Shown here: piece by piece, positions 50,101 to 60,800 of the stretch
Layout of the letters: every line of letters begins with the position of its first letter
Position numbering within the stretch: position 1 is the stretch's first letter
Assembly (NCBI GenBank): GCA_965223305.1
Contig: CBDCWT010000030.1
Coordinates: forward strand, 113,955-177,954
DNA length: 64,000 nt
Source of the DNA: CBDCWT01 sp965223305
GTDB lineage: Bacteria; Planctomycetota; Planctomycetia; Pirellulales; Pirellulaceae
Reading direction: 5' to 3'
Made by a program: the position numbers and the translations under genes
Notes under the pieces: model-generated
What the model was told of the DNA's origin: nothing
What the model saw: only the letters and a program-made list of their open reading frames with translations
Database searches by the model: none

Positions 50101-51765
50101 TCCCGCTCGCGGAATGAACCCGCAGCAAACGTCTATCGCGAAATCTGGTGGGAGCGCGGCGCGATCCAGCGAGCAACAACTCATCGTCGCCGTCACCTCA
50201 CCCTGGCTGCCGGCAATCCAGAAACCTGGCAACACTATCGGGACTGGTTGGACCGCCGCCGCGAAATCGCCCAACTCACGCTTGCCCACCGTGAGCAGGA
50301 TCACGAGCTCATGCGCCAGCGCCGCGAACGACTCGACGAATTGACCGAGCAGTCAGAACTGCTAGAGCGGCACATCGCCTTCGAAGTACACGAGCCCGTG
50401 GCGACCGCCGCCGGCCGAGATCCAGGCGGCGAACTTGCCAGATTGCTTCCCGCAGGGTCGGTATTCGTAGACGTGCGGCGTTACCTGCACCTCGACTTCA
50501 AGCAAGACGCATCGGGCAAGCTCTCTCAGAGGAGCTCGCCACACTATGTCGCCTTTGTCCTCCGGCCAAACAAGAGCGTCGTGCGCGTCGAACTGGGAGC
50601 TGCTGCGCCGACCGATACGGCGATTCGAAAGTGGCGTGAGCAGATCACCGCCAATCCCGCTGCGACGGACTTTGCTCCGGCGCAGTGGTTGGCCCAGTCG
50701 ATTTGGAAGCCGCTCGAGTCGGTGTTTCCCGACGGAACTGAAATCGTATTGCTTTGCCCCGATGGGCCGCTCACAGCACTTCCCTGGTCGGCCCTCCCCG
50801 GCCGCGAGCCCGGGAGCGTCCTGCTAGAAAGGTTCGCCTTCGCCACGGTTCCATACGGCGACTTTCTACTTGAGCAACTTGGCTCGCCCGCAAGCGAGCG
50901 CCGAGTAAATGCGATGCTGGCGGTGGGAGGCGTCGACTACGACTCAAGCCAATCCTCACCTCCCAATCGGACGATGCGGGCCCCGCCCAATACAGCTGAA
51001 CCCTACGAGTGGCCGCACTTGCTGGGAACGCAACAGGAGGTCGCAGGGCTCGTCGAGATCGCAACGCCCACAGGAACACAAGTTAGCCGACTGTCTGGCT
51101 CCGATGCGACGACAGTTAACGTATTGCACGCGCTTCAGCACGTTGGACGCGCTCACTTCGCGACGCACGGCTTCTTTGCGGACCCCGTCTTTCGATCGGT
51201 CTTCCGACTCGATCCTGAGCTGTTCGACAACGACTCCCAAACAGACGTTCCAGAAGAGACCCGCATCGCCAGCCGAAACCCGCTCGCACTGTCAGGATTG
51301 GTGCTCGCTGGGGCGAATCAGCCGCTGATGAAGAACGAACTGGGGCTGCCGGTCGGAGATGGCGGAATCCTGTCCGCCGAAGCGATCGCCGCCATGCAAC
51401 TTCCGCAACTCGACCTGGTCACCTTATCGGCGTGCGATTCAGGATTGGGGCAGCTAGCCCGCGGTGAAGGTGTGTTCGGTTTGCAGAGGGCTTTCCACAT
51501 TGCCGGAGCCGAGACCGTCATTGCCAGCCTCTGGAAAGTCGATGATGCCGCCACCCAACAACTAATGCTCGCCTTCTACGAAAACCTCTATCTGCGAAAG
51601 ATGACGAAACTCGCCGCCCTGAGGCACGCACAACTCCAACTCCATCAGGGAACAGTGGGGAAAGCTGACCTGCGTGGACTGATACGCGTTCCCAAAACAC
51701 AGCCGACTGGACAGACCGCGCCCTTCCTTTGGGCGGCTTGGACGCTGAGCGGCGACTGGCGCTGA
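47128..51765 (+). CDS. TPR-CHAT protein (predicted caspase-like protease)
   Basis: The 1545-aa protein has a hydrophobic N-terminal segment (VAVTFVLGAAVVLPVIG), probably an anchor or signal. More than a dozen TPR repeats of about 45-55 residues follow, each with a loop of the form R-L-F/Y-P-x-x-x-Y-P-x-G-H (for example LYPQDDYPRGH, LFPAKDYPDGH). A charged helical linker leads to a C-terminal CHAT domain with the likely catalytic dyad H1347 (HFATHGFF) and C1436 (LSACDSGLG). Conserved IASLWKVDDAAT and FLWAAWTLSGDW complete it. The intact dyad predicts an active cysteine protease of the caspase/separase clan. It is the last gene of the sigma-kinase operon and ends 43 bases from the convergent giant gene. 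The TPR array probably binds the activating partner. Confidence 0.9.
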   Translation: MTAYLWSRRSAPISQIARRHLSWPSCSVAVTFVLGAAVVLPVIGSHDEPSAVQAAQTPQRPDAASRRSQLMHEAEAALLENRYETVRRLVNQVAVIDEANFGQHDFRTAETLDKLADVLIWLDQFAAAKELRQRVRETAAVLYGATSWQAKDAGLRIRLLVKRARLNEADRRTLTHADEKHRQSLHLMDTGQVYQALAAVNEALGRYEELAPGTNDDPAEYPPHLLSSILRVQCLAELGRFEEAVSSSENLLAAAQRLYSESDFPGGHPNLAQAYCSVATVRELTGHLSRQATAAEKAAAIGQSLYAAESEPAGSPVSAMTQRIMARSCISRSELGRAEVLTEQAYETLARLFPERDYPAGNPHLATTLDLRGNIQLIRGNYDLAMKLLNESLAMRQRLYPLKDYPRGHRRLTANLTRIGTTLQRQGKYQEAVSYYQRALEMTERLYPQDDYPRGHVDIASQLTVLGDLEFRRGNYPEAQQLAMKSLDMTLAIHGHGQASSSPDHPHIAKRLAMLGRVLSRRGQFGEAKERYLQSLAIAERLFPESIFPDGHVQLYDCYNSLGTLFFRLGDYRQAETYLSRSVSIAESLARDIPRVQAALAMQNLATVLSAQRNFSRSAELFDEALDRYRQTFPRERYPNGHPYLANTLTNLGVTLSTIGQHRAAAAHYEEAVTMLRGLFPAKDYPDGHPLLFTALVNLATEMAWLGDHASAQVCLEQALEVGQRLFPSGSYPKGHPKQSIAHSTIALICDSNGAHQRALFHHGRAVEISRRLYTTEEYPNGHVTLATRLHNIGTSYAEAGDLAAARRHLQEALQMRRKLYTAEDHPDGHPYLASTLHALAFVCLKDGEHELGERHLEEATGIYSRLLERPGSAESAAGLAGCKRTAGLLSMKDGDYAAAADHLRDAVALASGGSDDSMPTAESADVAEYLNLLAKAYHAQGHLARAQAELVRAGAIARRLAANHLPYAVAAEALNYIRSQPQISSRLLSLSRSRNEPAANVYREIWWERGAIQRATTHRRRHLTLAAGNPETWQHYRDWLDRRREIAQLTLAHREQDHELMRQRRERLDELTEQSELLERHIAFEVHEPVATAAGRDPGGELARLLPAGSVFVDVRRYLHLDFKQDASGKLSQRSSPHYVAFVLRPNKSVVRVELGAAAPTDTAIRKWREQITANPAATDFAPAQWLAQSIWKPLESVFPDGTEIVLLCPDGPLTALPWSALPGREPGSVLLERFAFATVPYGDFLLEQLGSPASERRVNAMLAVGGVDYDSSQSSPPNRTMRAPPNTAEPYEWPHLLGTQQEVAGLVEIATPTGTQVSRLSGSDATTVNVLHALQHVGRAHFATHGFFADPVFRSVFRLDPELFDNDSQTDVPEETRIASRNPLALSGLVLAGANQPLMKNELGLPVGDGGILSAEAIAAMQLPQLDLVTLSACDSGLGQLARGEGVFGLQRAFHIAGAETVIASLWKVDDAATQQLMLAFYENLYLRKMTKLAALRHAQLQLHQGTVGKADLRGLIRVPKTQPTGQTAPFLWAAWTLSGDWR

Positions 51766-51808
51766 TCGTGCTGCTGTAGCCGAGTCTCAGTCACCAAGCG
51801 AAGCGGGG

Positions 51809-54800
51809 CTAGATCTCGCCGAACAACTCTTCGTGGGAACTCCTGCTACGCGCGACACCCGCGGCCAACTCGCTCAGCAACTCATCGTCGTAGTTGTCGA
51901 AATCGAGCGCTTCCTGCAGAGCCGTTTCACCCGCGTCCGCCGGCTGCGCCTGTCCAACCGCCGGTGCAGGGAATCCTAGTTCGACCGAGGACCGCCCGAC
52001 CTGTCTGTCAGCAGCAGGCGCTATCGGAATGCGGTGATCGACGATCCCTGTAAACGACGTCCCTCCGCTGAACTCACCCTCAGCCTGCTCGGCCGCTCCC
52101 ACCACGAACTGCCTGGCAAGCTCACCCTCGCCGGAAGTCGCCGAGTTGGTGTTGAGATAGTTGATCAACGGCAGCACGTCGCCGACTGCAGTCAACGAAC
52201 CATCACCGTTGACATCCAGGAACGGGGGAGGGGAGTTGCCCGAGGTCGGTGGGGGTAGCGGCCGTGCCCCGTTGACATTGATGTTGTTGATCAACAGCAG
52301 AACATCGATCGGTGTGATGAAAGTGTCGCCGTTGACGTCCAAGGGGGTGACGCTGTTCCGCCAAGGATTCGGCACGAGTTGGATCGCGTAGTCCTCCACC
52401 TCGCCATCTGCTGCCGGACCCAGTGGGGAGAGCCCACCGCTCGAGCTGAAGCGAAAACGTCCATAAGTCGTGCCGCTCGTGGCGTTACCCGGAACGTCGA
52501 CGGTCAGTGTATTGGCGCCCGCCTGCAATGCCAGGCTATCTGCTATCCGCTCGCCAAATTCGAACTCACCGTTTGTATTAAAGTCGATCCAAGCATCCAA
52601 CAAGCCGGGTTGTGACGCCGACACGGTGATGTCAGTGGACCTACCTCCAACGAATGTGCCGTCGAACGTTACTCCGTTCTCGTCATCGAAACCGTCTCGG
52701 TCGTCTCCATCCGCGCCGATCGTCGGCTGTCCGTCGATGTCGATGTCATGCCCGCTCCCCAAGAAGAATCCCTCGACAGTTTCGTGACGGGGACCATTGT
52801 CTACTTCCAACGTACCGTACGTCGCCGGCGCATCGCCGTAGTCAACTCCGGTGCCGATGAAGATCGTGAACCGAGTGGTGTCATCCGAACGATTCGGCTT
52901 GAGTGGGTTGCCCGCGCCATCCCGAACACTCGACGTGAACGAAATCGACGGGCCCGCGACAGTCAGCACACCATCTACGAGAACTTCTTCATCACGAATC
53001 GTGGCCAAAACGTCTTGTAACTGATCTGGGGCATCGGCATTGTTGATGGCGTCCGCAATCGCGGAAGCCATGTCCGATTCGTCAAAAATGGGGGCCGGCA
53101 TCGTGACACCGACGGTGTAGGTGTCGCCAGGCGTAAAGACAATGGGCACGGCCGCGTCGACACCCGGTTGTCCGACTTGCGTGAAACTCGAATTCGACAA
53201 ATCGAGCGAGTGGTTGGCCGTGCCTCCGAGCGAAACGATGCCGTTGCCAGCGTTACTCGGAGTCAAGCCAATGTCCGCGTCGCGGATGGTGATGGCAATC
53301 AAGTCCGCGACTTCGTCCGCGGTCATTCCCGGATTGATCGAGATCACGTGGTTGCCGGGAGTAAAGACTCCACTGTCGTCCACCTCGAACGTCTCGGAAG
53401 CTGGCCCGTTGGAGATGGTAAACGTCTCGCCGTCGACAATTTCCTCGGCGGTGATGATGTCCTCAAAATCGGGGCTGCCGGCGATTGTCGGGATCCGAAT
53501 TCCGAACTCGGGACGCACGCCCGGTAATCCCGTCAATGTCAACGCCGTGTCCGAAGCATCGATGATATGAGCCACCGTGCCACCCACGTGGATCAACCCA
53601 TCGCTGTTAGGCTGGTGACTGGGTGTCAGGTTCATGTTAGCCAAGATAATGGCCTCGACGATCTGATCTGCAATCTCCTCGTGGGTCTGCGAATAGTCAA
53701 AGCCGATGATGCCAACCTGTGTGTTGAAACCACCGTTGGCCACGAAATCGAACTCGATCACCTGCGTACCGTCGTCGATAACCAACGTCTGCTCGATGTC
53801 GACCCCACCCGCTTGACCTGTCTGAGTCAGCGTCGTGCTGGAGGTGTCGAGCGTGTGGAAGGCGCGACTACCGAGATGGACGGCGCGACCACCCTGGTTG
53901 AGGATATTGACTGGGTCGAGGTCGATTCCGGGAGCAAACAAAATCGCTGTGACAATCTTGTTCGCAATGTCGTTTGCGGAATCCAGCTCGCGGTCAAACC
54001 GCACCAGCTCGTTGTCGGGATCCATGTCGTTGTCCACATCGACGAATGCATCGTCGTCGTCGAACTCAAAAATGACTGTGGTCGAGCCATCGGAGATCGT
54101 GAACATCTCGCCATCGGCAATCGCCGAGCCGCCAGCTGCGGGAATCTGCAGCGTCAACGTCTGTGGCACCTGCAGCACGTAGCCGGTCTCGTACTCGAAG
54201 GTAACCAAATTGCTCTTCTCGTCGGTCACCGTAAACTGATCACCGTCGGTCACCTCAGTTCCCTTCGGCGTCTGGATCACGAATCCCACGGAATTCGCCA
54301 ACTCTACCTCGTAAACGCGATCGGGCTCCCAAATACCAGCTAGCGGAGTCAGACGAATCACATTGTTTGTGGCGTCATAGCTGAACTTGTAATCGCGACC
54401 TTCCTCCAATTTCTCACCATCACGAAGGACGGTGATGTTCTCGCCGTTGACCGTCCGGTCGTCGGCACCGGTCCCGTCCTGCGGGTCGTCCGGTTCGACG
54501 CCATCGAGCAGCTGAATCGAGAAGTCCGTTACCACCTGGCTAGTCAATTCAAGGAAAGACTCGCGATCGTCGCGATCGTTACCCGCCGCGTCATTGTCCA
54601 ACGGGTTGAGCAGCAGCGCAGTTGGTCCCGCGAAATCGGCTCGATCCAGAGCACCGCGATCCTTGAAGATGTTTTCGCCCTGGCCCGCCGGGGCTTCGAC
54701 CGCCGGATCGTCGACCCGTGTTTGGCCCAGTGCATCTCGATCGGGAGCCCGAATCGGCGAGACGCCTATTCCCAGCGGCGAGCGGAGCGAAACGAGCTCG

Positions 54801-57800
54801 GGCCGGTCCTCGACCGCGTCCACCGAGCTGTCGATGGCCAGAGATCCTGCGGCCGGATATAGGTTGTCACTGGCAACGTCCACAAAGAGGTCGTCTCCGG
54901 GTGCCAGCATCAACGGGAAACTTCCCACGCCGATACCACTCGTGTCTGCCGCGTTGCTCTGATACAACGTGCCGGCGACGATGGTCGAGGTTGAGCTAGG
55001 ATCGACCGCGACACCGGTATCTAGATAGGCCACAACGTTATTCAACAGGGTGGGACTGGCGTTCTCCCCCACGTCAATCCCGATGCCTTTGCTGCCGGTA
55101 CCTAACGGGTCCCTGCCGACAATCGTGTTGTTGACGATGCGGCCCGCAGGCACCGCTCCCGCCGGCATACCCGCCGCCGTCGACACGCCGCTGAAGTGAA
55201 TCCCACCGGCGCCATTCCGAGAGATGACGTTGTTGGAAATCGTGACACCGGGTGCTAGAAGGTTGGCATTCACCTCCTGAGTCACTCGGACCGGTCCCAT
55301 GTGCGGTGCGTTACCAGCCCCGTCCCGGGAACCAGCGGTCGCACGAATACCAAACTGCAATGAATTGGATATATGGTTCGAGTGCACCAAGACCTGTCCC
55401 TGTTGCCGGGTCACGTTGCTGTCGCCCAGGGACTCGAACTCGCGCGCCCCAAACTGCGCTTGGCTGGCTGCACCCCGAGTAATCCGGATATCGTAGTCGC
55501 CCGTCGACCGTTCGGTTGTCAAAAACTGACCGCTCCCCGCAACAAACGGATCATAGGTGAAATTCGAGAAACCACTCACGCCGACGTAGTGCGTGCCCCT
55601 CGTCGAAGCCGTAAACTCCAGAAACGGATCCAACCCGTCGACATTGTCATTCAGCGCGACCCGAGTACCGTCGGGGTTGAACACATTGACGACCGGATTG
55701 AAGGAAACGATGACCGAGTTAACGACCACCTGCACCGTATCGACGTCGATTGTGATTGTCTCACCAACATTGAGATCAACACGAATGAGGTCGACATCCA
55801 GCGTGGGGTCATTGATCTCGGTATTGTCACCGATCGTACCACTACCAAAGTAGGAGCTCGCTTCGCTGGTCCCAATGCCACTGTTCACCGCCTGGAACAC
55901 CGTGTCGCTCGGCTCGACGATCGGCGTGCTCGTGACGATCTCTGGATCGGCAAAGTTCAGCACGACGTTGCCAAACAAGTTAATGACACTGCTGGTGCTC
56001 TCCGGCGCACCCGGTGTGATTCTCGAGCCAGTCACAACACCGTCGGCCAGCGCCGCTTGAACGTCTATCCGGGCCTGAACCTCCGAACCGTTCACGACGT
56101 CGCGTATCCTCCGAGCCATGACCGCACGGCTATCGGACGCAACAAAGGGGATCCTGACTCTGCCACCTGATACGCCGTTGCCAGCAGCGATCTCGTCAAA
56201 CTCGAAAGTCACCGTGCCGGCCCCGTCACTCATCGAGAAAGTCTGCCCATCAGCTACTTCGCTGCCCGCCGGTGCGTCAATCGAAGTAGCAGACGTTAAC
56301 CGGTCGTTGGTGTCGAACGCGCGGGTCAGCTCGATCTCCGGTGTGATGTCCGCGATCGTGCGGGCAAACGGCTCGGCACTGCGAATCTCCAACTGATAGG
56401 GACCCGAGTGAATCTCCTCGTGCTGGAACGGCACCTCCAGATTAAACAGCTCCGCATTCCGCACGAAATTGGTGTTGGCTGTCGCACCGAGTACCATTTC
56501 GCCGCGCTCGGCGAAACCGATAATGATGTCGTCGACATACACTCCCTCGAAGACATTGTCCATTCCACGCAAGATGCCCGGGTAACGCGTGACCGGCAAG
56601 GGACCACTGGTATTGAAAGCCCCGAACGTGCGGTCCCCGGTTTCGGTCAGATCGGCGCTGTCGAAACCGAAAGGCCCCGGGTCGCTGATCGTGTGCTCGA
56701 CGATATTGATGATGTCTTCGTAACGGGAGATCGCATCGCCGGCGCGATTCACGGAGATCGACTGTGCCAGCGAAACGTCCACGGAAACGAAAGACCCTTC
56801 CAGATTCACTCGAGTCGATCCGTCCATTTCTGTTGTGATCTCAAGTCCCCGTGTACTCCGGGCGGTCTCCAACCCAGAGCGGATCAAGTCGGCGACCTGG
56901 GAAGAAGTTGTCGATAGCGACGGGAAGACGACGATCTCGACAGCCGTGGGATCGCTCGCGCCTGGCAGGCCGTCGACGTCGAGCGTGACAGCATTGGAGA
57001 CATCAATCACATCGCCCGCCGAACCTCCAATGTGGATGCGGCCGCCACCCAAGTTCGTGGGTAACAGGCCCAAACTTGAAGTCTCGATCGACGTGACAAT
57101 CTTGTCAGCCAATTCATCCTGGGTCACGTTGACCGTGCGTGTGAAGAGTCCCGGAGCGTTCGTTAGATCGATCTCGTGATCAGTGATTCCCAGCTGGACA
57201 TCAACCAGCGTCGTGATGTTGAAAACACCTTGGCTGACCGTCGTGATCTGACCGACGCTAATCGGCCTTGGGTCGATCAATCCGATCTGGGCCTCAGCCA
57301 AAGCCTCAGCGACCGCGTTGGCGACTTCAACACCCGTGGACAGCGGCGTGACCAGGATGATCTCCGTGTCATCCATCACCACACCGTTCGTATCGAACTC
57401 GAAGACGGTGGCGGTTGTTCCCGGCCCGCGATCGATCGTGAAGAAATCACCATCATTCAGCGCTGTTGAGTTCATTCCACCGGCTGGAATTCGGACGGCC
57501 AAATCATCCAGCCGCAACTGGCGCCCCTGGGAAACAACCCCATTGTCATCGAATTCGAAGACTTCAGTGCCGCCGTCGGTGGTAATCGAGAAGAACTCAC
57601 CGTCCAGAATCGCCAAGGGATCCGCAACATTCGGGATCCGCAGGCTGTAACCACTTTCGAACTCGAAGTTGATGGTTTGGCTACCATCGTCGACCGAGAA
57701 GATCTCACCATCTGAAATCAGTGCACCGACCGGGGCCACAATCTGTTCGTCGTAGTCCGCCACCGCGCGGCCGATGGCATCGGCAACGGCATCAGCGACC

Positions 57801-60800
57801 TCAATTCGCGACATACTGGAGTCGATCGGGACCGCCGTCCGCGTGGCGCCCGTCCCGGTCCGCCCGCTGACGAATGAGCTTGGCAATCCCACCAGCGTGA
57901 TGTCCTCGACGTCGGTCAGATTGAGTTGATCTCCGTCACGCGTGACTTCCAATGGATTGAGTACTTCGAGGGATAGCTCGTATGCACCGGTTCCCTCGGG
58001 AATGGCGTTCATCAGATTCGGAGCCAACGTTGTATCCACTTCGTGGCTACGGGTGTCCAACACAATCGAACCAGCCTGAACCTGGGGATCGAGATTCAGC
58101 CCGCTCCTGCGGATAATGTTCCGCATCTGCTGGGCAATCTCTGGCTGAGACCGGGAGATCAAAGACGTCTCCAAAGTATCGGTAGCGCCCGTAAAATCGG
58201 CAGTGTGAGTCGTCGACCCCAGGCGAATCTTGCCAGCTGAAACCAAGCTGGGCGATAGGCCGATGTTCGCGGTTTGCAGCGAGTTAATCGTCGAGCCCGC
58301 CAGGGTCGCAGTGGTGTCGCCCGCAAACGAATGGACGCCAGTGCCGGCATCCGTAATATCCACCGCCATACCTCCGGCGGTCAGCGACAATTGCATCATG
58401 TCCGGACTGCTGTTAATCACGAAGTAGACGGTGTTCAAAGCCAGTCCGCCTGGCAAGGTACCGGTCGTGATCAAGCGCACCATGTCGTCGTCCATCAGGC
58501 CATGTGCCGGTGAAGTGACGACTTCGTTCGCTGGATCAGCCGTGAAGGGAGCGCCCGCAAAGAAGGGAATCGGTATCGCGCCCGGCAGCAACACGTTGTC
58601 GCTGTCGAACTCAAAAATGACGTCACCACCGCCTTGATTGTCGTTGACGACAAAGAACTCGCCATCGACAATTCCACCGAACCGCGTACCCTCTGGAGGA
58701 AGTTCGATCAGGACATCCGCCAGACTGATCGCCCGTGCCCCTGGCTGAACCGTTCCATCGTCATCAAATTCGAACAGCTCAGGGCCGGCGCCGATTCCCT
58801 CGTCAATCGTAAAGGACTCGCCGTCGGTCAGCCCACCGGTCCCCGCCCCTTCGGGCGGCACCTGCAGCCTCACATCCGCGCTACCCGAAATGTGCGGATA
58901 GTAGTCGAGGTTGTTCGAATCACTGACACCCACGTAGTAAGTTCCGCTGCTGAGCGCTGTAAAGTTGATGCGCGGTCTTCGGGGAACGAACGTGAACACG
59001 TCATTAGCAAAGACAAAGCTGCCGTTCGACGAGGCCCGTGCCAGCTCCTCACCATTCGAATCGAATAGCCTGACTGCGGGATTCAACGGGAAGAAGTCAG
59101 GTTGAATCGTCTCGCCGACAGTGATTCGATCGCCCGTGGCCTCAATCCGAATCGTCTCACCGGCAACCAACTCGATTTCAATCAAATCGACGTCGCGAGC
59201 TCTCTCGAACTCGAAGTCGATGTTGTCGCCGATGAAACCGGAAGCGACAAAATCGGCGGCACCGCCGGTGACGCCACTCTGCAAAGCTTTGCTCAGGTCG
59301 TCGTTCTCTTCTGCGGTGAGGTCCGCCGAGATCTGTGCCGGCGCAAATCCGTCCGCCAACGCCGACTGAATGCTGCCGGCCACATCACCTGGGCTCATAT
59401 CCGAGGCAAACGAAACGGGGACGATCCCATCCGGAGCCAGTGCGGACCCGTCCGGACTAAAGGAGACCCCGGTCGGCAGTTGGACGATGTTTCCGAAGCT
59501 GATCGCCGGTACCGATAAACTTGATCCACTAACGGCGTTGGCAATCGCCACTGCCAACTGAATGTCACTCTGCGTTGGGTCAAACACCACCGGCACCGCT
59601 GCAGGATCGTTGAGCCCCACTTGTCCGAATGACGACAGCGCCAGTGAACCGCTCGTATCAAGCGTCGTGGACTGCCCGACAAAGACCTCACCGCCACCGA
59701 GGTTGATCGGGACAATGCCCGGTCCGATGTTCGCCGCGGCAACAGCACTTGTGATGAGGTCCGCCAATTCGTCTTGCGAAGCTGAAATGTCAATCGTCGA
59801 AACACTCGGTGCCAAGGAAGTGTTCACTTGATGTGTGGTGCTGTTCAGCCGGATCACGCCGCCACCCACAAACCGCGGCGTAAGTCCTAAGCCGGCGTTG
59901 AGAATACTATCGACCAGTCGGTCCGCGATCTCTCCAGAGGTTGCCTGTACCGTACGAGCGATAACGGAAGGAGAAGCACTGATTACGTGGTTGAAGACCC
60001 CCAACCGAATCGATCCGCCATCCTGATCGACGGGATTCAAGCCGATCCCTGCGGCTTTGAGTACATCGATGAGAACTTCGACGACCTCTTCTTGTGTGCT
60101 GAAATCGTCAATGGCAACAGGGCGATTTCCGGGTGTGACTCGATTGTCCTTGTCGAACTCGAAAATGACGTCTTGAGTTCCGCCGGTGATGGAAATGGTG
60201 TCTCCATCGCTAATGCCACCTGCAGCACCACCCGCTACGGGAATTAACAACTCGACGTTGTTCAAGTTGATGACGCGAGCACCCGTGGTGGCGACGCCGT
60301 CCGAGTCGAACTCGAACAACACGTTGGCGCCTCCTCTGCCGTTGTTGATCAGCACCTGCTGACCGTCAGAAATCGCCCCTGTGGAGGTCGGAATCCGCAG
60401 GCCCAGTGAAACCACGGTATCGATAATCTCGCGGCTGGAATCAAACTGATCATCCGAGTCAAATTCGAAGACGCGACCGTTGATCGAAAAAGTGTCACCG
60501 TCTGCCACACCACCTAAACCCGCTCCCGGAGGCGGAACCTGTATGCTGCTACCACTATCAAACTCGAATCTCAGTGACTCTGGTCCGTCGCTGATGAGAA
60601 ACGTGTCGCCGTCGCGGTAGTTGCCACCGTTGGAGACCACGATGTCCGACTCAAAAGTATTGTCGTTGTCGAAGGAGAAAGTCACCGGCCCGTGGGACTC
60701 GCTGACAACCGTGAAGGTATCGCCATCCTCGATCGTCGCACCGCTGGGCGCGTCGATGCTAAATCCTAGATCGAATTCAATGACGCGGCTGAAGTCCAAC

